Positions 45,826 through 54,086 of a DNA stretch of 64,000 nt are shown here, one piece after another. The notes beneath the pieces are model-generated. The model worked only from the letters and a program-made list of their open reading frames with translations. It searched no databases and was not told the origin of the DNA. The DNA is from Aliivibrio finisterrensis_A (lineage in GTDB: Bacteria > Pseudomonadota > Gammaproteobacteria > Enterobacterales > Vibrionaceae), in the NCBI RefSeq assembly GCF_004167675.1, contig NZ_SEZQ01000005.1. One strand, written 5' to 3'. How positions within the stretch are numbered: position 1 is the first letter of the stretch; each line of letters begins with the position of its first letter. The translations under genes were made by a program, and so were the position numbers.

Positions 45826-46134
45826 TTATTGATTCATTTCTGTATTACGCAATGAAGTCTCTTTGTTTTCATCAGCACCATCACACTTGGTAGGGTCTAA
45901 TTGCTTTCCATTTAGAGTCCCACAAGCATCCGCTTTCCAATGAGCAATAATCCCTGAAATCGGAGTGGCTTGTGGCCCTGCTTTTCCATTCCATTTCGCT
46001 TCTAATTGCTCTTTAGCAATAGAAGGACTTCCACCTAGTGTTCCGCCACTGCCGCCACCATAAGCCAAAACTTGATGTGACATTGAAGACAGCATAACGC
46101 CGACTACCAGTGATTTGATTAATGTACCTTTCAT
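45826..46134 (-). CDS. Exported 102-aa protein
   Basis: A signal peptide covers residues 1-24 (hydrophobic core, cleavage after VLA), then a Gly/Ser-rich stretch (YGGGSGGTLGGSPS) and a 60-residue mature domain with two Cys. Not recognised. A GGA-type site precedes the ATG. First gene of the small-protein unit and divergent from the WYL regulator. Confidence 0.7.
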   Translation of the reverse strand: MKGTLIKSLVVGVMLSSMSHQVLAYGGGSGGTLGGSPSIAKEQLEAKWNGKAGPQATPISGIIAHWKADACGTLNGKQLDPTKCDGADENKETSLRNTEMNQ

Positions 46135-46410
46135 TTCGATTGTCCTTTTTATTACAAAACGAATACCACAAAGCCAAACTCGATAATGAGCCTTTCATGG
46201 AGTCCGTTTATTTTGAAGTTGCTCCCCGACACGTTGTGTCGAGAGAGATAAGAAATTTACGATTTGCCTGCAAAGCCTTACAGGGCATGAGTAAGCAAAG
46301 GTGATGAAATTGATAACAAATCCAGTAACCCTATTGATTTTTCTAAGTAAAAATCACTTCTCTTTATCCCTCGACACATCCTGACATGTGCTCACCGTAA
46401 AGTTGTAGAT
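46135..46410. promoter_or_regulatory. Divergent control region of WYL gene and small-protein operon
   Basis: Contains the inverted repeat CGACAC-GTT-GTGTCG (46227-46241) and a second CGACAC followed by CACAT-N6-ATGTG (46375-46390). WYL-family repressors bind inverted repeats in their own promoters (family knowledge), so both sites are candidates. Confidence 0.55.
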
Positions 46411-47301
46411 ATGAAAGAGAGTGAGAAATACGACAAATTAGCTAGGAGACTAGGCATGATATTGACCCGATTGAATACGGGTGAAAAACTGTATCTGGAA
46501 GAATTAGCTGTCGAGTTCAATGTATCTACACGAACACTACAACGGGATTTTAACGAACGATTAAATTACCTTCCGATTGAAAGGCAAGGAGCAACATACT
46601 TCTTAAACCCGACCGTATTAGGCAAGCAATCAGGCCGAGAGCTATCAGTGTTATTACTTAATATGGGACTGGATTCCCTGTTTTCAGGTAAGCATTATCT
46701 TAGTAACGGAATATTGAACAGTCAGGTGACACCACCATTTCTATTTAAAAATCCCAATATTGAAAACATCAGTAATAATGCTCAAATCTTTGATAAATTA
46801 GTTGAAGCAATACAGAGAAAGCATGTCATTTCCTTTACCTACAATGATAAAACCTACTCAGAGTTCTCCCCTTATCGACTGGTGAATGACAGAGGGTTCT
46901 GGTATCTGGCAGGGAGTCACAGAGAACGATTAGATTCGCTCAGAGTTGCCTATATTTCTCAGTTTATTCGACACGAGGATAAATACATTCCTCATCGTAA
47001 TATCGAAAAGCAACTCACTGAGCAGCCCGTAGATAATGAGCTTCCTTGTATTATTGAAGTCATTGTTAATGTTCATCGTAATGCAGTTGACACCATCTTA
47101 AATGAGGAGTCTTTACATCAATTTGTGCTGTTAAAAGAACTAGAATCAGGTGATGCACTGCTTAGTTATAAAACCAACAACACATCATCGTTAATCCGTT
47201 ATTTAAAATCGTGGGTTCCTGATGTAGAGGTTCTATCACCTGACTGGTTTCGATATCAATTGATGCAAGAGTTACAGTCCTATTTGGATTCAACCAAGTA
47301 G
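46411..47301 (+). CDS. HTH-WYL transcriptional regulator
   Basis: A 296-aa protein with an N-terminal winged helix (about residues 15-65, with FNVSTRTLQRDFNERL) and a WYL domain (about 128-200) containing the literal W164-Y165-L166 in RGFWYLAG. WYL regulators often control phage-defence and mobile-element genes and respond to small ligands or nucleic acids. It is divergent from the four-gene small-protein unit and from two inverted repeats. Function in this element is inferred from placement. Confidence 0.88.
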   Translation: MKESEKYDKLARRLGMILTRLNTGEKLYLEELAVEFNVSTRTLQRDFNERLNYLPIERQGATYFLNPTVLGKQSGRELSVLLLNMGLDSLFSGKHYLSNGILNSQVTPPFLFKNPNIENISNNAQIFDKLVEAIQRKHVISFTYNDKTYSEFSPYRLVNDRGFWYLAGSHRERLDSLRVAYISQFIRHEDKYIPHRNIEKQLTEQPVDNELPCIIEVIVNVHRNAVDTILNEESLHQFVLLKELESGDALLSYKTNNTSSLIRYLKSWVPDVEVLSPDWFRYQLMQELQSYLDSTK

Positions 47302-47990
47302 ATACATTGTTTCTACTTAATCTTGTTTTAAGGACCAATGAATAGCCATATGGCCTCTAAAATTAAGCGATTACATAATGACTTCAATAGTTTCAATCAT
47401 ACTCAACGTAAAGATTAAACTTGTAATGATGTAACGAATATCAAAAAGGATATGACCGGAATTGTTAGTTGTGATTTGGTGAAAAACACAGCCTTTACCT
47501 CGCATCCAAAACCCTGAAATATCCATTTTTTCAACCGAATTTCTAACATATATATAACTAGTGCTGTGCACATCTAATATAAAAGAGATAAGTGAATGTA
47601 TTTAGGTAAATTTAACTCTGTTTATCTTTCAGCTATCCATACAATAAAAGGTTACTCTCAATTAACATCGAGATAATCAGCTCCCATTGCTTGTTGAAGC
47701 AATGGGAGTGATTAATGCCAAAAATCCAGTAACCGCCATGAAAACAGGTTAAAATTAAAATTCTCTCCTTGGTTTACACCTCATTTATCAATCTCTATTG
47801 AACCGTCCCCCTCTGAATCCCGACTGCAACGTTTAAGTAAAACGTTGCGGAACGTTACCCAAATGAAAAAAGGCTTCCCATCACACCATGACGAACATGA
47901 GATAATGAGAAGCCTTAATTTCACTAGGAAGTGACTGACAGATTTTATGGTGCATACATGGTACTTTCAACTTGGTTTGTTACCGATGGA
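47302..47990. other. 689-bp region with strong hairpins between convergent genes
   Basis: No supported gene; a 66-codon frame (47371-47571, minus) has no features. Two perfect inverted repeats are present: CTCCCATTGCTT-GTTG-AAGCAATGGGAG (47681-47708, extended by a bulged outer stem to about 47675-47713) and GCAACGTTT/AAACGTTGC (47826-47848). A third hairpin (AGGCTTC/GAAGCCT, 47871-47915) lies near the end of the DUF2787-like gene and may be its terminator. The strong stems without T-runs are not ordinary terminators. Confidence 0.5.
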
Positions 47991-48422
47991 TTAATCCACC
48001 ATAACTTTTATTTCATCAAACGCTTCCATGCCTACATAAGCTAAGAAATTCATCTCCCACATCTGGTAAAAGTCCATCACGCTCATGTCACTAATAGGCA
48101 ATGGTTGCATGTTTTGAAATACAACTTCTCCATTGGCAAAATCAAAATCAACATCTTTAGCCAGTTCAGGATATGGATACCCCACATAACTAAAGTCAGT
48201 AATGTAGCTAAAAGTCCATTGCCCATTTTCTTGCTCGATACGAATTTCCACAGGATGCCAACCACCACTTTCAGCACTGTAACTGGTATCTCTAAAATTA
48301 AAGGTTAAGGCAGTGGTTGATGGTGTTGGTAGGTCATGTTGATTGGCGATTTGTTCTAGCTTGTCTTGCAAATCTACTGTTACAGGTAGCAGGCAGCCCT
48401 CAACACTAAAAGTTAAGTACAT
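47991..48422 (-). CDS. DUF2787-like protein
   Basis: A 143-aa protein with the pattern TFNFRDTSYSAESGGWHPVEIRIE, then YITDFSYVGYPYPELAKDVDFDF. This resembles DUF2787 proteins, common in Vibrio and Shewanella mobile elements; function unknown. The call is from memory of the pattern. No signal peptide. It opens the minus-strand half between the hairpin region and the two unknown genes near the integrase. Confidence 0.7.
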   Translation of the reverse strand: MYLTFSVEGCLLPVTVDLQDKLEQIANQHDLPTPSTTALTFNFRDTSYSAESGGWHPVEIRIEQENGQWTFSYITDFSYVGYPYPELAKDVDFDFANGEVVFQNMQPLPISDMSVMDFYQMWEMNFLAYVGMEAFDEIKVMVD

Positions 48423-48522
48423 AATAAAGTCTCGTTTAATTTGTTAAGAATACGCCCTTAGTTAGAGCAATGTATGAAAGCCTAAACAGGCTTAGTTGGT
48501 AAGGATTGATGAATATTTGAGG

Positions 48523-49062
48523 TTATTTAGCTTCAATTTCACCATCCACTAGAGACAGCAGCTCATCACGACGTTGCTCGTAGTCGGGCGCTAGTTGATG
48601 AAGAAACACTGATTTCTCCGTTGGGAGGATAAGACCAAGCCCACGGCAACAAGCAGCCATAAAACCCGCGTTGTTCGCTGACTGTCCAGAAAACACACAC
48701 TTCAGCACAGAACTCTTGAACGGCTTATCACCCTGCACATCTAGAACAGCGGTGATATCTTTTAGTAGGATTTTTTCTTTGCTGTGCAGACCACCGCCCT
48801 GATTTCCAGTCATACGAATATAAAGCTCCTTCTCTTCATCATGAATGGCGATTTCATAGAACACATGACTATCTGTTTTCGGTGATAGCTTTTTCGCTTT
48901 GCCATCAAGAACGATATTAGTGAAATGATCTACTGGTACATCTGCTGTAACTTCAGCTTGTTCATTACCTCCTGCGATTTCAGGTTGAATAGAAACTTCT
49001 TCATTACTAATTTCAACATCTGATTTAATTGTTACTTGTTTATTATTTGATTTACGTGCCAT
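48523..49062 (-). CDS. Unknown 179-aa protein
   Basis: Not recognised. First 45 residues are acidic and low-complexity, possibly disordered. The central part contains a beta-rich segment (HVFYEIAIHDEEKELYIRMTGN) and a Cys-containing stretch (AACCRGLGLILP). A strong GGAGG site precedes the ATG. It shares strand with the DUF2787-like gene and the 127-aa gene 43 bp upstream, so the three may be one unit. Confidence 0.65.
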   Translation of the reverse strand: MARKSNNKQVTIKSDVEISNEEVSIQPEIAGGNEQAEVTADVPVDHFTNIVLDGKAKKLSPKTDSHVFYEIAIHDEEKELYIRMTGNQGGGLHSKEKILLKDITAVLDVQGDKPFKSSVLKCVFSGQSANNAGFMAACCRGLGLILPTEKSVFLHQLAPDYEQRRDELLSLVDGEIEAK

Positions 49063-49105
49063 GTGACACCTCCTTTAAAATGGAATGATTTAGATTTAAT
49101 TGGTT

Positions 49106-49489
49106 TTAAGACTCAACTTGATTAGCTAACTTGACGACAGGGAACGTAGGACTATTCATTGGAGCAACTAAGTAAATACCACTGCCATCACTGGTGATAA
49201 TGGCTAGAGCCAATAGCCAAGGTGATTCATCACTATCGAGCAACAAGACAAATTCAAAATAGTTAGTTACGATACGTAATAGGTGTTGCACTTGCTCACT
49301 TTCTTCACTCAATGATTTATCTGTATCGCCTTCTTCAATAAGGTATAAACAAGTATAGATTTCTTCCCATACTTCGCTCGTTGATTTCTCATCACCGAAT
49401 GGCTCAATCAGGTGTTCTAACAGTTTCGCTTTAATCCCATTAGGTATTGGCAGCGCTGATACTTCTTCAAATTTGTTTACTTTCTTCAT
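49106..49489 (-). CDS. Unknown 127-aa protein
   Basis: Not recognised. Acidic, helical N-terminal half (LLEHLIEPFGDEKSTSEVWEE), then a hydrophobic region (WLLALAIITSDGSGIYLVAPM). It lies between the integrase terminator and the 179-aa gene. GGAA lies 8-10 bp before the ATG. Confidence 0.6.
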   Translation of the reverse strand: MKKVNKFEEVSALPIPNGIKAKLLEHLIEPFGDEKSTSEVWEEIYTCLYLIEEGDTDKSLSEESEQVQHLLRIVTNYFEFVLLLDSDESPWLLALAIITSDGSGIYLVAPMNSPTFPVVKLANQVES

Positions 49490-49513
49490 CGTGAATTTTC
49501 CTTTAATAATGAA

Positions 49514-49550
49514 AAAGCCCCTGTTTAGCGATGAACTAAACAGGGGCTTT
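49514..49550 (-). terminator. Terminator after the integrase
   Basis: AAAGCCCCTGTTTAG and CTAAACAGGGGCTTT, a perfect 15-bp stem, between the integrase stop and the 127-aa gene. It should insulate the two. Confidence 0.92.
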
Positions 49551-49580
49551 CTAAATGTAGTGTTTTAACTAACGTTGTAT

Positions 49581-50819
49581 TTATCCAAGCGATACATGAC
49601 CACTCACCATATCAGACAGATGTGAGCCAATTTCACGCCTACGTCCGACAGTTAGCTTGGAGTAGCGCCTTGTTGATGACAGGTCTGCGTGATTTAACTG
49701 CTTGGCTATATCGTGTAATGGCACACCATTCGAGGCCAATAGACTACCCACGGTATGACGAGCACTGTGTAAGGTTATGTTGGCTTTATCTCCGGGGATA
49801 TCAGGCAATCCCATTTTTAATTTAATCACCTTCAAAGCATGTCTAGCTGGACTTATCGGTTGACCTTGTCGCTGTCCAGCAAAGATATAAGGGTTATTCG
49901 ACACCTTAGGTATCGACTGCAAAACCTCAACCATGTAATCACTCAGATAGATAACATGTGAACTACCGTTTTTCGTATGTGGAATAGTAAGAATCTGTTC
50001 ATCCCAATTAATGTCATTCCATAAGCGAAATCTCAGCTCTTTATCACGCAGTCCAGTTAGAAATAGCAGAGCGAGAAATGCCCCTGTGTGTCTATCTGGA
50101 TACTCTAGAGCATGGCGAATAAAATCCTTTAATTGTACTTCCGACAAATAACCCGTACGTACATTATCTTCTTTCATCAAACTAACCTTATCAGCGACCA
50201 GAGGAGCATCCATCAACTTATATGCTTGGCGGTTCACCGTTTTCAACAATGCTAATACTCGATTAATCGTAGCCGCTGCATAAGGTTTATTCGTGGTTTT
50301 ACTGATAGCCCCTTGCATTTCCATTTGAATTTTAATGATGTGTGCTGCGGTCAATTCATGGATAGATATATGCTGTATAGACTTCGCATGACGAAACCTT
50401 GCGACTTCATCTTTCCAAGACCGTTTTTGCTTGGCTAATGGTAGATAGACCTCATTGAAAAAACGTTCAAGGGACATAGAAGAATCAACCTTTTCAGTAT
50501 CACGTTCAATCTTCGGATCAATACCTTCAAGGATTTGTTGACGATATTCTTTAGCGATTTTCCGCAAAGTAATTATGTCGGTTTCGGGATGCTTACCAAG
50601 CCCAATAGACGCTTTCTTACTCGTGATAGGGCTGATATATCGAAGCAAGAATCGCTTGTTACCAGACTTACCCACTAGGCAGCGAACCCCCGTAGGCAAT
50701 CCACTGTCTTTCATAGCAGACAGGTTAACTTCGTAATCGGTGGATTTTGCGGTTGTGGGATTGGGCTTGAGATTGTTTAGAAATGCGGTGGTGAGTCGTT
50801 GTGGGTTTTGCTTACTCAT
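49581..50819 (-). CDS. Tyrosine integrase of the element
   Basis: A 412-aa phage-type integrase with an N-terminal arm-binding domain (about 1-85), a core-binding SAM-like domain (about 115-205) and a catalytic domain with R258 (TGLRDKEL), K283, H351xxR354 (HSARH), H377 and Y386. All catalytic residues are present, so it is predicted active. It is about 2.4 kb from the right attachment repeat rather than directly at it. A GGAGG site precedes the ATG. It would insert the element into the tRNA-Leu 3' end and, with a directionality factor, excise it. Confidence 0.93.
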   Translation of the reverse strand: MSKQNPQRLTTAFLNNLKPNPTTAKSTDYEVNLSAMKDSGLPTGVRCLVGKSGNKRFLLRYISPITSKKASIGLGKHPETDIITLRKIAKEYRQQILEGIDPKIERDTEKVDSSMSLERFFNEVYLPLAKQKRSWKDEVARFRHAKSIQHISIHELTAAHIIKIQMEMQGAISKTTNKPYAAATINRVLALLKTVNRQAYKLMDAPLVADKVSLMKEDNVRTGYLSEVQLKDFIRHALEYPDRHTGAFLALLFLTGLRDKELRFRLWNDINWDEQILTIPHTKNGSSHVIYLSDYMVEVLQSIPKVSNNPYIFAGQRQGQPISPARHALKVIKLKMGLPDIPGDKANITLHSARHTVGSLLASNGVPLHDIAKQLNHADLSSTRRYSKLTVGRRREIGSHLSDMVSGHVSLG

Positions 50820-51144
50820 TCAAACCTCCATTTAGTAGATATTCTATTAATTAATATGTACTTAATTGGCTGTTTATTACGGGGATTAGTTTTAATGGTG
50901 TTAGTTCAGGTTATGTATGTCGGGAATTAATGCTAAATTTCACAGACTGACTTTAGCAATGGATACATTGCGGTTATTTAGTTTTTCTTTACGCTCATGC
51001 TTGTAGGTGTAATGACATCGTAGAATCATCACACGATGTCAATCTGGATAATCACTGATAGTAGTGACGCTGCACTACTACCATAAACAGAGTTTGAAAT
51101 TTAGTTTGTAACTTCAGCAATTCTTTTTCTACAAACTTATTATA
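50820..51144. promoter_or_regulatory. Integrase upstream region with three inverted repeats
   Basis: Holds the 20-bp palindromic repeat (50952-50971, second copy at 40566), an inverted repeat GACATCG/CGATGTC (51014-51040) and a perfect 8-bp inverted repeat TAGTAGTG/CACTACTA with ACGCTG between (51059-51080). Possible operators for integrase expression, a terminator/attenuator for the lipoprotein gene, or replication signals. Confidence 0.5.
50952..50971. repeat. 20-bp palindromic repeat, copy 2
   Basis: Same TTTAGCAATGGATACATTGC as at 40566-40585, in the same orientation. 133 bp upstream of the integrase start. Confidence 0.8.
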
Positions 51145-52653
51145 TTAGAACTCTTGAACTGTCCAGTTTACACAGTCAGTACTTGTTTCAACTAGTGATT
51201 CAGAACCATCAGCAAACATAGTTGTACGATTACAAGACATTTCAATTACACCAGCATTATCAATGATTGATTTATTAGCAAATACTTCATTTTTGTTGTC
51301 CATGTAATTGATAGAACGTTCAGTGTTTGATGCACCTTCAGTATCGTTAGTATCAAAATCATTACTATATGAATCTACAAATTCAACTACTTCATTTACG
51401 TCAACAGATGTATTCTTGAAATCTACCCAACTATGAGGGGCTGGATTAGATGCATTAAATACATATTGATTTGATTTAGCTAGTTGATTCATATTAGAAC
51501 GATTATATTCATTTTGACTTACTGATTGATCAGTAATTAGATTAGAATCAAAATGTGAACATTCAGTTTTAGGATCAGTTACATTGTGAAGCATGTATGA
51601 GTTATTAATTGATTTACTATCACCAATATTTTCACCTTGTTGATTAGTAACACTAATACCTTCACTTTGAACACAATCATATGTGCCAACAATGTAGTCA
51701 CCATTATTATCTAACTGTAAGTATGCAGTAGAGTTAAATGAAATTAATTCATGTTTATAACCCGTTGGATTATATGTAAACTTTTCAGTCGCTTCTTGGA
51801 ATGACTCCGAAACTAAATACATTTCTGTATTAAGATCATCTTCCATACGGTATGTTGTAGCAATCATATTTACATTACCAATAACTTGAGTATCACGATA
51901 CCATTTGTCTAGGTTACGCGTATTGTCATTAGTGAAGTAGTAGTTTACTGCCGCATGCCATGCGTCAGGATATTGGTGACGAATTTCAATTGATTCAGGG
52001 TAAGACTTCTTCAGACCTTTAACAATCTTCATAGCCTTCTCATGAGTTTCAACATCACCACGAGCAACGAAGTCAGAATAAATCTCTTCTTCAGTTATAC
52101 CATATTGAATTTCAACAAATGAAATAGAATCATGTAAAGCCGTACGAGCAATACTCTGAGCATTAACATTAGCTTTGATTTCAGCACATGTCATACCAAC
52201 AGCTGAATCAGCAGATGTTTTATTAGCCGAAATACTGTTCCATAACATAGTTGTTAATGGAGTTGCATGACGTGATTGAGACTGTGCTAATGGATCATAT
52301 GTTGGTGGAATGATCATTTCATAAGCTTCAGTAACTACGCCCAAATCTAAGTCCATAGCACCTACTGGCACTTGAACAATAGTTGGAACCCATTGAAGAC
52401 ATTCATAGTCAGCGTTTGACAGTGACATTTTATAATCACCATTTTCATCTGATTTATTGAACGGTTCACCACGATCATGAAGACCGTTATTATTTAAATC
52501 AAGGAACACGTTTGCACCAACAACGTATCCATCAATTACTTTACCTGATACTGGATTGTTACCACCAGTATTATCATTATTACTATCTGAACCACCACAA
52601 CCAACTAAAATAATTGCTATCGATGAAGCTAGCAAACTTTTTATACATGCCAT
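51145..52653 (-). CDS. Large surface lipoprotein with SdrD/Cna-B-like domain
   Basis: A 502-aa protein (ATG 52653) with a lipoprotein signal: hydrophobic helix, lipobox ending at Cys19 (LVGC), then a Ser/Asn/Gly linker. Residues about 35-80 (GYVVGANVFLDLNNNGLHDRGEP) are the start of an SdrD B / prealbumin-like beta domain with a calcium-type DLNNNG loop. The rest is Asn- and Ser-rich and not recognised. It probably sits on the cell surface. The more AT-rich composition than the backbone fits transfer. Cargo gene of the element. Confidence 0.75.
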   Translation of the reverse strand: MACIKSLLASSIAIILVGCGGSDSNNDNTGGNNPVSGKVIDGYVVGANVFLDLNNNGLHDRGEPFNKSDENGDYKMSLSNADYECLQWVPTIVQVPVGAMDLDLGVVTEAYEMIIPPTYDPLAQSQSRHATPLTTMLWNSISANKTSADSAVGMTCAEIKANVNAQSIARTALHDSISFVEIQYGITEEEIYSDFVARGDVETHEKAMKIVKGLKKSYPESIEIRHQYPDAWHAAVNYYFTNDNTRNLDKWYRDTQVIGNVNMIATTYRMEDDLNTEMYLVSESFQEATEKFTYNPTGYKHELISFNSTAYLQLDNNGDYIVGTYDCVQSEGISVTNQQGENIGDSKSINNSYMLHNVTDPKTECSHFDSNLITDQSVSQNEYNRSNMNQLAKSNQYVFNASNPAPHSWVDFKNTSVDVNEVVEFVDSYSNDFDTNDTEGASNTERSINYMDNKNEVFANKSIIDNAGVIEMSCNRTTMFADGSESLVETSTDCVNWTVQEF

Positions 52654-53250
52654 TATTATTTCCATTTTAAATAATTATTAATAACAAGATTTATCCTTAC
52701 ATCTAATTAATTAGGTAATAAAGATATCGATATAATTATCATATACTAGCCACTACATAACGTGACCAAGCCCATAAAATAAAACAACAAATTCAAACGG
52801 TTATAATAAAAAGCACCATCACATCATAAGTGTTAATTCTAATTGAATTAGAAAAGACTAATACAAATCCATCTAAATTTTGGTAGGTTTCATCGTTATA
52901 ATCACTCAGATAAAAAAAAAAAAAAAAAAAAACTTATGGCAACGACGCGCCCCTCTAACCAATCTTTGATTTTAAATTTAGTGCACAACGACAAAAAACT
53001 ATCATAACACCGTAAATTCACCATGGTCTTACCATGGTTCTTACACCCCACAGCCCTTGGTAATACTGGCTTGCGACTTTGCAGTAACCGGAGTTTGTTG
53101 GATTTACTGGAATACTCTTGAGCACAGAATCGACATGCGATGAACCATAGATAGACCATGGACAGGAATTGAAGCGCGATAAAGGGAGTTTATTGGGAGA
53201 GATAAATGCTGATAACAGAAAAGGAAAACTGAGGTAAGTTTTTGATTGTC
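52654..53250. other. Right-end region of the element (597 bp)
   Basis: Contains the A21 tract (52912-52932), two direct ACCATGGT copies (53020-53027 and 53031-53038) and a third ACCATGG (53155-53161) within 250 bp of the right att repeat. Repeats at this distance could be integrase arm sites. Open frames in this region are short and cross the att repeat; no gene is supported. Confidence 0.45.
52912..52932. repeat. Homopolymer A21
   Basis: 21 consecutive A, about 260 bp upstream of the lipoprotein gene start on the minus strand. Rare in chromosomes, slippage-prone. Confidence 0.9.
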
Positions 53251-53355
53251 CCAGATACAACAAAGCCCCGATTTTCATCGAGGCTTTGTCATTTAAATAT
53301 GGTACCGGTAGGCGGACTTGAACCGCCACTCCTTTCGGAAACGGATTTTGAATCC
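53251..53355. repeat. Right attachment repeat (105 bp)
   Basis: Identical to 36359-36463. It includes the terminator hairpin (about 53261-53288) and the 3' part of the tRNA-Leu gene. This copy completes the functional tRNA. Confidence 0.95.
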
Positions 53356-53384
53356 GTCGTGTATACCAATTTCACCATACCGGC
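53300..53384 (-). tRNA. tRNA-Leu (CAA), target of the element
   Basis: 85-nt class II tRNA with long variable arm, acceptor GCCGGTA/TACCGGT (one wobble), anticodon loop TTCAAAA giving CAA, encoded CCA. The element lies on its 3' side, and its repeat restores the 3' end. Confidence 0.95.
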
Positions 53385-53563
53385 TTTATCAGCATTGCTG
53401 CTTGATGTGATTGATTATACTCAGAGATGATCTTGGCGCAAGCTCTTTATTACTCTTAGTTTTTTGTTTGCTGAAATAATCAGCATTTATTTACAATCTG
53501 ATTTTCATTTTTGCTTTCACTATCGTTATACTGCTGTCAGTTTTTTAATTTATGGAAGATAAA

Positions 53564-54028
53564 ATGACAACACAAAAACAAGCGGGCTTTATGCGTCGCA
53601 TGGGAGCTTGGTTCTACGATACATTAATCATCAGCGCTATCATGATGCTAACTGGTGGCGCTATCGTTGCTACTCTTGAAATGCTTTATGGTGCAGGGAT
53701 CATTAGTTATGGTGACTTTCCAGATGTAAGCTCTTATTTAAACCATGACCCATTATGGCGCAATCTTTACCCAATTACTCTTATCTCTATATTTGTAGGC
53801 TTCTTTGCATACTTTTGGTGTAAAGGCCAAACACTTGGAATGCGCGCTTGGAAACTTCAAGTACAGCAGCTTGATGGCTCACCAATCACCCTAACTCAAG
53901 CGATTATTCGTATGTCGACTTCAGCTTTTGGTTTAGGCAACCTGCTTGTGTTTATCTCTAAAGACAATGCTGCGTTTCAAGATACTTGGGCAAAAACTCG
54001 TGTTATCGTTTTAGATAAAGCCGTTTAA
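53564..54028 (+). CDS. RDD family membrane protein
   Basis: The ORF opens at 53552, but GGAAGA before 53564 makes MTTQKQAGFMRRMGAWFYD the better start (154 aa). The RDD-type motif is RRMGAWFYDTLII; about three hydrophobic segments follow and an RDD end segment (DTWAKTRVIVLD). Function unknown. First backbone gene right of the element, convergent with lptG. Confidence 0.88.
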   Translation: MTTQKQAGFMRRMGAWFYDTLIISAIMMLTGGAIVATLEMLYGAGIISYGDFPDVSSYLNHDPLWRNLYPITLISIFVGFFAYFWCKGQTLGMRAWKLQVQQLDGSPITLTQAIIRMSTSAFGLGNLLVFISKDNAAFQDTWAKTRVIVLDKAV

Positions 54029-54049
54029 ATAATAAATAACTTTACGCAT

Positions 54050-54083
54050 AAAAAAAGGAGGTACTCTGCAGTACCTCCTTTTT
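54050..54083. terminator. Bidirectional terminator between RDD gene and lptG
   Basis: AAAAAGGAGGTACT and AGTACCTCCTTTTT stem with a short loop (CTGC-like) and A/T flanks. Confidence 0.92.
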
Positions 54084-54086
54084 ACG

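Noticed and set aside
47371..47571. 66-codon minus-strand frame between WYL and DUF2787-like genes
   Set aside because: No ribosome site, no coding pattern, aromatic-rich random-looking product, in a region with hairpins.
52902..53329. Open frames across the A21 tract and the att repeat
   Set aside because: They start or end in the homopolymer or att region and give low-complexity or tRNA-derived peptides.
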